Program-made: the position numbers and the translations under genes
Shown here: in pieces, positions 18,783-27,734 of the stretch
How positions within the stretch are numbered: position 1 is the stretch's first letter
How the letters are laid out: every line of letters begins with the position of its first letter
Notes under the pieces: generated by a model
The model's database searches: none
Seen by the model: the letters and a program-made list of their open reading frames with translations, nothing else
Told to the model about the DNA's origin: nothing
NCBI GenBank assembly: GCA_017617315.1
Contig: JAFZWM010000022.1
Span: 1 to 64,000 of the forward strand
DNA length: 64,000 nt
Direction of reading: 5' to 3'
Source: Bacteroidaceae bacterium
GTDB lineage: Bacteria; Bacteroidota; Bacteroidia; Bacteroidales; Bacteroidaceae

Positions 18783-20723
18783 TTATTTCTTGTTGAATTT
18801 TCGCTCGGCGTTTCTGTTCTTGATGCTCTTTTCGCGGTCGGGCTTTTGCTTTGTTATCTCCAAAGGCTTCTGCTCCGTCAGAGGCGTGTCGAGCGGATTC
18901 CACGACTGTTCAATCTCCCAGCGCGCCTTCAGTTCGAGCGATTTAGGATAGTAGAATACCGTTTCGGCTTGCGTGCGCGAAGCGTATTCGCCCGTATCCC
19001 AGATGCCGTTTCCGTTTTTGTCGATGAACAGACGCATGTAGTAGATGCCCGGCTTTATGTAATAGAAATCGGCTTCAGACTGTTTGTTGAGCTTTGTCTG
19101 GGTAACAATCTTGTCGCCCTTGTCCAGAAGTTGCACGACGGCGCATGTGTCAACACCGCTGACCTTGACGTAAAGTGAGCTGTAATCGTCGAGCGATGAA
19201 ATGGAAATCTTCTGCTTCATTTCTTTTGTTACGTTGCCGTACAAGCCAGTGAAGGCTGCTGAATCAACCATCAACTCGTAGTTGCACTCTGGCTTCCATT
19301 CTGCCATGAGCGTGTATCTTCTGATGTTTGCAGAATCGCGTTCAATCTCGAATGGCTCGTCAACCCACAGCGTGTCTTTTTGAATTTTGAGGTGGAATGC
19401 CGAGTCGTTGATGTTCACGATTGGCTCGTTGAAGAGAAAATGGATATTCTCGTTTGCGCCCATCTTAGCACCACCGCTCATCCTCACTTCGAGAGGATCG
19501 GCTGGCATGATGCTGTCGATAGGCGTGTCTTTGCCCTTGTGCTGTTTCTTCTGTGCCTTGAGCCAGTCCTCGTACTTCTTGTTTTGTTCCTTGCGAATCT
19601 TCTCCATCGTCTTTTTTGAAGCCAGATGGAGAGTGTCGGTCGTAGGAACGAGATTGCCGAGAGTGTCGGTTCCCATGAACTTCACAACCATGTCGAGCGT
19701 GTCTTTCTGGTAGACGAGAGAATCTTTAATCCAGAAATGCAGCGTGTCGTTTGTTGCCGAAAACTCCTTGATGAAGGCATTTTCGGTATTAAAGTTCAGA
19801 CCTTCGACAGATGCCGGTTCGTTTGCCGGAGCGGTGAAGTAGAATGAAAATTTATTAGGTGTAAGTCTTTCTGTCTTAGTAAGATATTGATTTGTTTGCT
19901 TTTCTGTAAAAAGCGTCAGTACAATATCGTCGGGCATGAATCTTGTGCACGGAACGGTTACTACTGAGTCGAGACGACTGTGGTCGTTCTTGTGCCAGAT
20001 GGAGTCTGTCCTTGTGCTTGGCTCTGATTTCGGTGTGATGATGCTGTCGTTGAACGCTATTCCTTCGCTTTTCTGATTGAAGAAATAGTTTTGGTCGGCA
20101 TCGTTCAGAGCGTAGATTTTGTATTGCTTGTTGCTTGCAATTCCCTTTATCATAAACTGACCTTTGGCGTTGGTGCGAGCAATTCGCTCGAGCGGCATGG
20201 TGGTGAAAACCGTGTCGCTCAGGTTTGAATACAATCCAACCAATGCGCCCTTTACCGGTTCAAGATCCATGGCATTGAGCACGGTTCCTGAAACCTCCAT
20301 CGTGTCGATATTTGCTCCCGTAGAGAACGAATAAGAGTAGTTTCCCATCGGATTACCCTCGTTGTTGTCCTGAATACAGTCGCCAAAATCGATGGTGTAT
20401 GTATAGTCGGTCTTTAGTGTGTCGAAAAGTGTAACGATGATTTTCTTGCCGTTTGCCTTTATGTCGGCAGGCTCGGCTTGCGGAGGCGAGATTACAACCT
20501 TCTCAGAAGCTCCGTCGAGTTTGATGAATTCGTCAAACTCAATGGTAACTTTCTTTGTCGAAGTGTTCGTTGCCTTGTCGTTTGGAGTGCAACGAACAAC
20601 CTTAGGCGGTTCTTCGTCATAAGGACCGCCGTCGGGAGCGCTGATGCTTGCGCAACTGTGTATCAGCAATATAGCTACAATGCAGAAGGCTGCAGACAGA
20701 TATTTGTAATAAAGCCTCTTCAC
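18783..20723 (-). CDS. Ig-like domain lipoprotein
   Basis: 646 aa. Lipoprotein signal with lipobox LIHSC, so the mature protein starts at that Cys. An Ig-like domain (about 40-135; DGGPYDEEPPKVVRCTPND, VTIEFDEFIKLDG, SYSFSTG) is followed by a carboxypeptidase-regulatory-like domain (about 140-215; VSGTVLNAMDLEPVKGALVGLY). A charged stretch rich in Lys/Glu (about 370-405) and a further Ig-like region follow. Start is GTG, since no ATG is available upstream in frame. Five bases after the GH3 gene. Widespread Bacteroidetes family of unknown role, probably envelope structure. Confidence 0.85.
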   Translation of the reverse strand: MKRLYYKYLSAAFCIVAILLIHSCASISAPDGGPYDEEPPKVVRCTPNDKATNTSTKKVTIEFDEFIKLDGASEKVVISPPQAEPADIKANGKKIIVTLFDTLKTDYTYTIDFGDCIQDNNEGNPMGNYSYSFSTGANIDTMEVSGTVLNAMDLEPVKGALVGLYSNLSDTVFTTMPLERIARTNAKGQFMIKGIASNKQYKIYALNDADQNYFFNQKSEGIAFNDSIITPKSEPSTRTDSIWHKNDHSRLDSVVTVPCTRFMPDDIVLTLFTEKQTNQYLTKTERLTPNKFSFYFTAPANEPASVEGLNFNTENAFIKEFSATNDTLHFWIKDSLVYQKDTLDMVVKFMGTDTLGNLVPTTDTLHLASKKTMEKIRKEQNKKYEDWLKAQKKQHKGKDTPIDSIMPADPLEVRMSGGAKMGANENIHFLFNEPIVNINDSAFHLKIQKDTLWVDEPFEIERDSANIRRYTLMAEWKPECNYELMVDSAAFTGLYGNVTKEMKQKISISSLDDYSSLYVKVSGVDTCAVVQLLDKGDKIVTQTKLNKQSEADFYYIKPGIYYMRLFIDKNGNGIWDTGEYASRTQAETVFYYPKSLELKARWEIEQSWNPLDTPLTEQKPLEITKQKPDREKSIKNRNAERKFNKK

Positions 20724-20728
20724 GCCTA

Positions 20729-22237
20729 TTACTTATTCATTGAAATCATTTCATCGATATAGTCGCGGTTGTTGCTCAGGCGAGGAATCTTGTGCTGTCC
20801 GCCAAGTTTTCCCTTCTCCTTAAGCCACTCGTCGAACAAGCCTTTTCGTGCCACAATCACTTCGAGTTTCTGAAGAGTGATGTCCTTGTATCGCTTAGCC
20901 TCATAGTCTGAGTTGATTTGCTGAAGCTCGGCATCGAGAATGTTTACAAAGTCCTCGAGCGATGAAGGCTCTCGCTCAAACTCGATGAGCCACTGATGGC
21001 GGCATTGAGCATTCTTGTCCATGAAGATTGGGGCTGCGGTGTAATCCTTTACCAGAGCGTTTGTCTCGGCGCAAGCCTTGGCAAGGCCTTTCTCGGCGTT
21101 GTCTACAATCAGCTCCTCGCCGAATGCGTTGATAAAGTGCTTTGTTCTTCCTGTGATGACGAACTTGTATGGCTCTTTCGAAGTGAAACGTACGGTGTCG
21201 CCAATCAGATAACGCCACAATCCGCATACGTTCGAGATAACCATCGCGTAGTTCTTGCCAACTTCAACGCCCTCTAGAGGTACAACCGTAGGATTCTCGC
21301 TGTCTACCTCGCTGACAGGAATGAACTCGTAGAACATTCCGTAGTCTGTCATCAGCATGAGCGACGGGTCGTTAGGGTCGTTCTGTATTCCGAAGAAGCC
21401 CTCGCTGGCATTGTACGTCTCCATATAGTTCATTATATCGCTCGGAATGAGCTGCTTATACTGCTCGCGATATGGAGTGAAGGCAACTCCGCCATGCCAG
21501 AATACTTCTAGTTCCGGCCATACCTCGTGAATGTCGTTCTTTCCTGAAACCTCGAGAACTCTCTTCAGAACGGACATCATCCACGAAGGCACGCCGCTCA
21601 GCGTAACCACGTTGTGCTTTATGCTCTCGTGTGCAATGCGGTCTCTCTTCTTCTCGAAATCAGCCAGAAGGGCAGTCTTCTTGCTTGGCGTTCTTACTGC
21701 GTTAATCATCGGACTCAGATTTTCCAGAAGAATAGCGCTCAAATCGCCAACCAGACTGTTTGCAACGTTATAGTTTGGCTGATGGCTTCCGCCCAGGATG
21801 AGGTTTTTGCCGTCGAAGATTCTGCTCTTCTTGTGCAGGTTCAGATGGTAGCAAATGCAGTCTTTGCCACCAAGATAGTGTATGCTCTGCAAGCCGTCTT
21901 TGCTTACAGGAATAAATTTGCTCTTATCGTTTGTTGTGCCCGATGATTTTGCGTACCATTTCACTTGTCCCGGCCACAGAATATTTTTTTCGCCATGACG
22001 CATACGGTCAATGTACCCCTTCAAATCCTCATAATTTGTAACAGGTACCTGTCGAGAAAAATCTTCGTAATTGTTGATTTTATCGAAATTATATTTCTTT
22101 CCCCATTCAGTGTCGGCTCCTCTTTTGATAAGATATTGAATTACATGATTTTGTAATTCAATAGAATGTTTATCAAGTTTCTCCAAAGCTCTCTGTCTTG
22201 GTATGAAAAATTTCCTGATTAAATCTGTTTTGTTCAT
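20729..22237 (-). CDS. GH3-superfamily acyl-adenylating enzyme
   Basis: 502 aa protein of the GH3 auxin-responsive promoter family. KWYAKSSGTTNDKSKFIPVS is the ATP-binding loop of the adenylase fold, HGGVAFTPYREQY and METYNASEGFFGIQND give the second motif (YNASEG), and GLWRYLIGDTVRF the third. Plant homologues join amino acids to jasmonate or auxin; bacterial substrates are largely unknown, so the reaction here is probably adenylation of some carboxylic acid with transfer to an amine. First gene of a run ending in gtrA. Confidence 0.9.
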   Translation of the reverse strand: MNKTDLIRKFFIPRQRALEKLDKHSIELQNHVIQYLIKRGADTEWGKKYNFDKINNYEDFSRQVPVTNYEDLKGYIDRMRHGEKNILWPGQVKWYAKSSGTTNDKSKFIPVSKDGLQSIHYLGGKDCICYHLNLHKKSRIFDGKNLILGGSHQPNYNVANSLVGDLSAILLENLSPMINAVRTPSKKTALLADFEKKRDRIAHESIKHNVVTLSGVPSWMMSVLKRVLEVSGKNDIHEVWPELEVFWHGGVAFTPYREQYKQLIPSDIMNYMETYNASEGFFGIQNDPNDPSLMLMTDYGMFYEFIPVSEVDSENPTVVPLEGVEVGKNYAMVISNVCGLWRYLIGDTVRFTSKEPYKFVITGRTKHFINAFGEELIVDNAEKGLAKACAETNALVKDYTAAPIFMDKNAQCRHQWLIEFEREPSSLEDFVNILDAELQQINSDYEAKRYKDITLQKLEVIVARKGLFDEWLKEKGKLGGQHKIPRLSNNRDYIDEMISMNK

Positions 22238-22272
22238 CTATAAGTGAAGAATTGTTTCTACAAAAATCCTTG

Positions 22273-22280
22273 CAAAGTTA
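22273..22280 (-). promoter_or_regulatory. -7 box of the GH3 to gtrA gene run
   Basis: Minus strand TAACTTTG, exact TAnnTTTG, 36 bases before the ATG of the GH3 gene. Confidence 0.6.
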
Positions 22281-22281
22281 G

Positions 22282-22309
22282 TTGTTTTATTTGAAAATTC
22301 CTATCTTTA
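22282..22309 (+). promoter_or_regulatory. Probable promoter of the second phosphofructokinase
   Basis: TATCTTTA (22302-22309) is one base off TAnnTTTG, with TTG at 22282-22284 upstream, 17 bases away. Divergent from the GH3 promoter. Confidence 0.4.
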
Positions 22310-22347
22310 CCACGAAAAAAGTAGATTGAACAATAAAATACCAGACT

Positions 22348-23355
22348 ATGCGTATTGGAATACTTTCTGCAGGGGGTGATTGTCCCGGGATAAATGCGGC
22401 AATAAGAGGTGCTTGTAAAACAGCAATTAACTGCTACGGAATGGAAGTTGTTGGCATAAAAGGAGGATTTGAAGGGCTGATAAACAGAGACATAGACTTT
22501 CTTACCGACGATTCCATGTCGGGCCTCTTGAGCATGGGAGGAACAATTCTCGGAACATCACGGTTCAAGCCGTACAAGAAGAATCCTGTTACGGGGGTAA
22601 ATAGTGCCGACGAACTGGCACGAAGCATAAACGAGCTGGGACTTGATGCCGTTGTGTGCATTGGCGGAAACGGAACGCAGAAAACGGCTTACAAGATGGC
22701 AAAGCACGGCTTGAACGTCATCGGTGTGCCAAAGACTATCGACAATGATATCTGGGGCACGGAAGAGACTTTCGGCTTTGATACTGCCGTGAGCATAGCT
22801 ACCGATGCGATAGACCGTCTTCATTCAACCGCCAGTTCGCACAATCGCGCCATGGTTATCGAGGTGATGGGGCACAAGGCAGGTTGGCTCGCCTTGCATA
22901 GCGGCATGGCAAGCGGCGGCGACGTTATTCTTCTTCCAGAGATTCCTTACGACCTAAACAATGTCTACAAGGCAATAGAAGCGAGGGCTGAACGAGGGAA
23001 AAAGTACAGCATCATTGTGGTAGGCGAGGGCGTTCCTGTTCCCGAAGGCGCGACTGCCGGAACATACATCACGCGTATGATTGAGCAGAACACAGGCGTA
23101 GAAAGCCGTCTGACAGTTCTTGGCTACACTCAGCGCGGAGGAAGTCCTACGGCATACGACAGAAACCTGAGCACGCGCATCGGAGCAAAGGCTGCCGAAC
23201 TTATCTCGAAGGGTGAGTTCGGGCGCATGGTGTGTATTAAAGACGGAAAAACCGACTCACAACCTCTTAGCGAAGTTGCAGGTCGGCTTAAACTCGTTAT
23301 GCCAGATAATGAACTGCTCATCAGAGGACGGCAGATGGGGCTTTGCTTTGGATAA
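22348..23355 (+). CDS. 6-phosphofructokinase, second type
   Basis: 335 aa with SAGGDCPGINAAIRG at the N-terminus, GGNGT at 106-110 and PKTIDND at 128-134. Lys in PKTIDND and the DCPG start resemble the actinobacterial group of phosphofructokinases, which includes both ATP- and PPi-using members. The Gly of GGNGT argues for ATP, but the Asp normally before it is Asn here, so the phosphoryl donor is open. It stands alone with its own promoter, converging on rnc with five bases between stops. Confidence 0.88.
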   Translation: MRIGILSAGGDCPGINAAIRGACKTAINCYGMEVVGIKGGFEGLINRDIDFLTDDSMSGLLSMGGTILGTSRFKPYKKNPVTGVNSADELARSINELGLDAVVCIGGNGTQKTAYKMAKHGLNVIGVPKTIDNDIWGTEETFGFDTAVSIATDAIDRLHSTASSHNRAMVIEVMGHKAGWLALHSGMASGGDVILLPEIPYDLNNVYKAIEARAERGKKYSIIVVGEGVPVPEGATAGTYITRMIEQNTGVESRLTVLGYTQRGGSPTAYDRNLSTRIGAKAAELISKGEFGRMVCIKDGKTDSQPLSEVAGRLKLVMPDNELLIRGRQMGLCFG

Positions 23356-23360
23356 AAGCG

Positions 23361-24365
23361 TTATTTATTGTCGGCAAAGGCGGCGGCTTCTGCTGCCGCG
23401 ATGATGTCCTCTCTGCTCATCTCCTTTGTACTTACATGAATATTGTCGAGCGACATTTCGTCATCGACGTTGTTTGTCTGCTTTGCTTTCTGCTTCAAAG
23501 CCGGCTTTGTGTCCTTTGGCTCGTCGGCTGCGAAATCGTCGGCATCCGTGCCTGTATCAGGAACAAGCTCCGTCGGCTCTTCCTCCATGGCTGTGCGCTT
23601 TGATTTCTCTGCAAATACAGCGTCTATAAACTGAGGCTCTTGTTTCAGGCGAGTAAGCGCTACTTTGGCTGCAATCTGCTGGCTCTCTTTCTTTGAGTAG
23701 CCTTCTCCTTCGCCGCTCTCAAGACCTTCAATCAGTATTCTTGATGTGAACTTTGGGCTGTTGGCACTATCTGTGCTCTGGCTTACCAATTCAAATGATA
23801 CGTTGACACGATTCTTCTGACTCCATTCAAGCAATTTACTCTTAAAGTTTACCTCTTTGTACGCAACTTTGTCGATGTTAAGGTAAACGTTAAGAATCTT
23901 GTTTTGCATGAACCACATGCAATAGTCATATCCGCGGTCAAGATAGATTGCTCCAATTAATGCCTCGAAGGCATTGCCGTTCATATAACTGTTGTGTGAG
24001 ATAGAGTGTGTCGACGACTTTACAAGTTTGTCTAACCCAATTTTCACTGCTATTTTGTTCAGTGTGTCGCGTTGGACAAGCTTGCTGCGTGTGTTAGTTA
24101 GAAAGCCTTCCTTCTTTCCCGGAAAGTGCTTGAACACGATGTCCCCGACAACAGCGTCGAGAATTGCGTCACCAAGGAATTCCAGCCTTTCATTGTTTAT
24201 GGGCTTGCCTTTGCCTACTTTTTTCGAAGACGATTTGTGCAGCAGGGCATGCTCGTAAAATTCAATGTTGCGAGGGTAGAATCCAAGGATACTGTAAAAA
24301 TTAGAATAAGACTCTTTATCCTTATGGAACAAGAGCCTTATTCTGTCTATGACATTTAAAAACAC
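23361..24365 (-). CDS. rnc: Ribonuclease III with long acidic tail
   Basis: Cuts double-stranded RNA in rRNA and mRNA processing. 334 aa: catalytic domain with the signature NERLEFLGD at 58-66 and GNAFEALIGAIYLDRG, double-stranded RNA-binding domain about 173-243, then about 90 extra residues rich in Glu/Asp/Lys/Ala (TELVPDTGTDADDFAADEP; DIIAAAEAAAFADNK). Usual enzymes end near 225-250. GTG start, two bases after fabF. Order acpP-fabF-rnc is a common one in the phylum. Confidence 0.93.
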   Translation of the reverse strand: MFLNVIDRIRLLFHKDKESYSNFYSILGFYPRNIEFYEHALLHKSSSKKVGKGKPINNERLEFLGDAILDAVVGDIVFKHFPGKKEGFLTNTRSKLVQRDTLNKIAVKIGLDKLVKSSTHSISHNSYMNGNAFEALIGAIYLDRGYDYCMWFMQNKILNVYLNIDKVAYKEVNFKSKLLEWSQKNRVNVSFELVSQSTDSANSPKFTSRILIEGLESGEGEGYSKKESQQIAAKVALTRLKQEPQFIDAVFAEKSKRTAMEEEPTELVPDTGTDADDFAADEPKDTKPALKQKAKQTNNVDDEMSLDNIHVSTKEMSREDIIAAAEAAAFADNK

Positions 24366-24367
24366 GA

Positions 24368-25636
24368 TTATTCAGCGTATTTTTTTACGATAAGACATGC
24401 GTTATGGCCGCCGAAGCCGAATGTGTTGCTGAGTGCAGCACGAACCTCGCGCTTCTGGGCTTTGTTGAATGTGAAGTTAAGATTGTAGTCCAACTCCTCA
24501 TCCTTGTCATCCTCTTCATGGTTGATGGTTGGAGGAACGATGTCGTTCACAACTGAGAGTGTACATACCATAGCCTCTATTGCTCCGGCAGCACCGAGAA
24601 GGTGACCGGTCATAGACTTAGTTGAACTGATGTTCAGTTTATAGGCATGTTCGCCAAACACCTCTTTGATAGCCTTAGCCTCAGAGATGTCACCAACATG
24701 AGTTGATGTGCCATGAACATTGATATAGTCAATATCTTCTGGTTTCAGGCCAGCATCTTCAAGAGCATTTCGCATTACAAGCTTTGCACCTGCGCCTTCT
24801 GGGTGTGAAGCAGTAAGATGGTAGGCATCTGCCGACATTCCTGCACCAACAACCTCAGCATAAATCTTGGCTCCGCGGGCTTTAGCATGCTCAAGTTCCT
24901 CAAGAACAAGAACAACTGAACCTTCACCCATTACAAAGCCGTCGCGACTGCCGCTGAACGGACGTGATGCTTTCTGAGGTTCATCATTGCGTGTTGAAAG
25001 TGCTTTCATGGCGTTGAAGCCACCCACACCACATTCAACGATTGCCGCCTCTGCACCACCTGTTACCATAACATCAGCCTTGTTCAAGCGGATAAGGTTG
25101 AATGCATCGGCAATAGCGTTTGATGAAGATGCACAAGCTGAAGTACAAACATAGTTTGGACCGTGGAAACCGTACATGATGGAAATCTGACCGGCAGAGA
25201 TATCGCCAATCATCTTAGGAATGAAGAACGGATTGTACTTAGGACCCTGAGTGGCTCCGTTTATAGCATAGTTGCCGGCTTCTTCCTGGAATGTTGTCAT
25301 ACCGCCGATACCAACGCCCATTACGACGCCGATACGGTCGAGGTTTTCCTTCTCGGTATCCAAGCCAGAATCTTCAATGCTCTGTTTAGCGGCAGCGATG
25401 GCAAACTGTGTAAACGGATCCATCTTGCGAGCCTCCTTGCGGTCAATTCCGAATTCGGCAGCATTGAAGTTCTTTACTTCGCAAGCAAAGTGAGTCTTGA
25501 AGTTTGTTGAATCGAAATGAGTAATAGGTCCTGCTCCACTAACACCATTGACAAGATTGTCCCAAGTTTCCTTGACACTGTTGCCCAGCGGTGTTATTGC
25601 ACCAAGACCTGTTACTACAACTCTTTTTAATTCCAT
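24368..25636 (-). CDS. fabF: 3-oxoacyl-ACP synthase II
   Basis: Condensing enzyme of fatty-acid elongation. 422 aa with the active-site Cys at 168 (CTSACASSSNAIA) and the two His motifs NVHGTSTHVGD and KSMTGHLLGAAG, plus SNTFGFGGHN near the C-terminus. It follows acpP by 21 bases and is followed by rnc after two bases. Confidence 0.96.
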   Translation of the reverse strand: MELKRVVVTGLGAITPLGNSVKETWDNLVNGVSGAGPITHFDSTNFKTHFACEVKNFNAAEFGIDRKEARKMDPFTQFAIAAAKQSIEDSGLDTEKENLDRIGVVMGVGIGGMTTFQEEAGNYAINGATQGPKYNPFFIPKMIGDISAGQISIMYGFHGPNYVCTSACASSSNAIADAFNLIRLNKADVMVTGGAEAAIVECGVGGFNAMKALSTRNDEPQKASRPFSGSRDGFVMGEGSVVLVLEELEHAKARGAKIYAEVVGAGMSADAYHLTASHPEGAGAKLVMRNALEDAGLKPEDIDYINVHGTSTHVGDISEAKAIKEVFGEHAYKLNISSTKSMTGHLLGAAGAIEAMVCTLSVVNDIVPPTINHEEDDKDEELDYNLNFTFNKAQKREVRAALSNTFGFGGHNACLIVKKYAE

Positions 25637-25657
25637 ATAAAAGATATAGGAATAAAA

Positions 25658-25894
25658 TTATTTAGCGTTAGCCTCGATATAAGCGATAGCGTCGCCTACA
25701 GTACCGATCTTCTCAGCCTGATCGTCTGGAATAGAGATGCCGAACTCCTTCTCGAACTCCATGATCAACTCTACTGTATCCAAAGAGTCTGCGCCAAGAT
25801 CATTAGTGAAACTTGCTTCAGGCTTAACCTCTGACTCCTCTACGCCCAGCTTATCAACGATGATAGCCTTTACTCTTGATTCAATTTCAGACAT
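25658..25894 (-). CDS. acpP: Acyl carrier protein
   Basis: 78 aa acidic four-helix protein carrying fatty-acyl chains on 4'-phosphopantetheine attached to Ser37 in [10 protein letters not shown]. First gene of acpP-fabF-rnc. Confidence 0.97.
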   Translation of the reverse strand: MSEIESRVKAIIVDKLGVEESEVKPEASFTNDLGADSLDTVELIMEFEKEFGISIPDDQAEKIGTVGDAIAYIEANAK

Positions 25895-25948
25895 AATTTT
25901 TTTAATTTAAGTGAATAAATCGAATTGTTATTTTAATTATTTGCGGTG

Positions 25949-25980
25949 CAAAGTAAACTATAATTTTCTACTTGAACAAA
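25949..25980 (-). promoter_or_regulatory. Promoter of acpP-fabF-rnc
   Basis: Minus strand: TTTG (25980-25977) then 20 bases then TTACTTTG (25956-25949), one base off TAnnTTTG. The leader to the ATG is about 50 AT-rich bases. Confidence 0.6.
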
Positions 25981-26032
25981 TATTTAGTTAAAAAAACAAC
26001 TAAATTGTGCACATTTTTTTTGTTTTTGTGCA

Positions 26033-27043
26033 TTAGTCTTTGCTGCTGAACTCCGAATTTACAATTTTGTCAATAATGCGTTCGGGGTCTATCATCCTCA
26101 TACAGTTGTACTTGCTGCCCTCTAGCTTGCATGGTTTTCCACCATAAATTGAACACGGACGGCATGGCATATCAACCTGAACAACGTCGTCCATTGATTG
26201 TTTCCAGCCAAGGAAACCTGCATTTGGATGGGTTGCTCCCCATACAGAAACGACTCTTGTGCCTACGAGAGATGCTATGTGCATGTTGGCCGAATCCATC
26301 GAAATCATGGCATCGAGCTGGCTCATAAGTTCCATCTCCTTTGCCATTCCGCCAAGTTTTCCGGCGGTGTTTATGATGTTTTCGGCTTCCCAACTGTCGA
26401 GAATCTTGATTTCTTTTTCGCCTGCGCCGAAGAGATATACTCTGTAGCCTTTGGCGGCGAGCATCTGCGCGGTCTGCTTCATCTTGTCGAGCGGGTAGAT
26501 TTTGTCTTCGTGAGCGGCAAATGGGGCAATGCCAATCCATTTCTTGCCTTTCTCGCCAGTGAAGCATGCCTTGAAGTCGATGTCGACATCGATACCGAGT
26601 TCTTTCAAAACCTTCTGATAGCGTACAAACGAACTTTCGAGAACCTTTCCTGTCGGTCCGTTCTTTACGAGGGCTTTCTTCTCGGCTTTGCCTTTGTTTA
26701 TGTGTGCGACTCTGATGCCCGAAAGTACACAGCGCGTTCTGAGGTAGATGGTTCGGAGAACGTTGTGGAAGTCTGCCACGGCATCGAATCTCTTCGCCTT
26801 TATCTCTTTAAATAAGGTGTTGAGTCCGCCCACGCCTTTGTAGCTGTTCTTCAGGTCGATGCCCCAGAACGTTACGTTTTGTGGCATGTACGAGAACAGA
26901 GGCTTGGTCATCTGGCGGCTCAGCACGGTTATGTGCATGTCGGGGTGTTGCCTTGCCAGTGAGTCGATGACTGGGACTGTCATGGCAACGTCGCCCAAAG
27001 CCGAGAAGCGTATAATCAAAAGATTTTTGATACCGTTACTCAT
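26033..27043 (-). CDS. Glycosyltransferase family 9 (heptosyltransferase-like)
   Basis: 336 aa. LLIIRFSALGDVAMTVPVIDSL is the classic start of GT9, and ISMDSANMHIASLVGTRVVSVWGATHP the sugar-nucleotide binding region. GT9 enzymes add heptose or other sugars to the LPS inner core from ADP-heptose. A Cys-rich segment near the C-terminus (CRPCSIYGGKPC, then C in YNC) is usual in this phylum. Three bases after the DUF4254 gene. Confidence 0.9.
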   Translation of the reverse strand: MSNGIKNLLIIRFSALGDVAMTVPVIDSLARQHPDMHITVLSRQMTKPLFSYMPQNVTFWGIDLKNSYKGVGGLNTLFKEIKAKRFDAVADFHNVLRTIYLRTRCVLSGIRVAHINKGKAEKKALVKNGPTGKVLESSFVRYQKVLKELGIDVDIDFKACFTGEKGKKWIGIAPFAAHEDKIYPLDKMKQTAQMLAAKGYRVYLFGAGEKEIKILDSWEAENIINTAGKLGGMAKEMELMSQLDAMISMDSANMHIASLVGTRVVSVWGATHPNAGFLGWKQSMDDVVQVDMPCRPCSIYGGKPCKLEGSKYNCMRMIDPERIIDKIVNSEFSSKD

Positions 27044-27046
27044 TTT

Positions 27047-27655
27047 TTATTTAGATACGCCGTATAGAACAGGGTTAGTGTCTGGGTCGTTGTACATCTT
27101 CATCTGCTTGTACACCTTCATGTACTTCTTGCCAGCAGCGATGTCGTCGAGAAGCTGGTCGATGGCTGACGCGAGGTCGTTGTGCTGCTCATTCAGGACA
27201 TCGAGCTTGCTCTGGCATGTTGCAATGTGCTGGGCTGATGCGTCGGTGCGCTCAACCTGTTCCTTCATGTGGTATATCTTAAGTGCAAGAATGCTCAGGC
27301 GGTCGATAGCCCATGCCGGACTCTCGGTATTGATAGTAGCACCGTCGAGGGTGGCTACGTTGTGATATTTAGTGTAGAAGTAACTGTCGATTCGCTCAAC
27401 CAAGTCGGTACGGTCTTGGTTGCTCTTGTCTATTCTTCGCTTAAGAATAAGAGCGGCCTGCGGATCAATCTGCGGATCGCGTATAATGTCTTCGAAGTGC
27501 CACTGCACTGTGTCTATCCAATTTTTAAGATACAGGTCAGCTTCTATCGTTCCTGCCTGATAGGGATTGCTGATAGGGGTGTCAACGTTATCTGTTTTGT
27601 GATAATCGTTTATGGCCTGATTGAAGATAGACCAACTTTTCTCTGTAAAAGTCAT
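27047..27655 (-). CDS. DUF4254 family protein
   Basis: 202 aa, predicted fully helical and soluble, without signal peptide. SPAWAIDRLSILALKIYHM is a recognisable centre of this family, which in Bacteroidetes often stands beside a GT9 gene, as here. Molecular role unknown; a partner in LPS core assembly is a guess from context. Confidence 0.85.
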   Translation of the reverse strand: MTFTEKSWSIFNQAINDYHKTDNVDTPISNPYQAGTIEADLYLKNWIDTVQWHFEDIIRDPQIDPQAALILKRRIDKSNQDRTDLVERIDSYFYTKYHNVATLDGATINTESPAWAIDRLSILALKIYHMKEQVERTDASAQHIATCQSKLDVLNEQHNDLASAIDQLLDDIAAGKKYMKVYKQMKMYNDPDTNPVLYGVSK

Positions 27656-27683
27656 TCCTATTGATTTTTTATTTTTTAGTTGG

Positions 27684-27714
27684 CAAATATACTTATTCTT
27701 TCACTAATACCAAA
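27684..27714 (-). promoter_or_regulatory. Promoter of DUF4254-GT9
   Basis: Minus strand TTTG (27714-27711), 19 bases, TATATTTG (27691-27684): both elements fit the Bacteroidetes consensus and spacing. Confidence 0.8.
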
Positions 27715-27734
27715 CTATTATTGTATAAAAAGCG

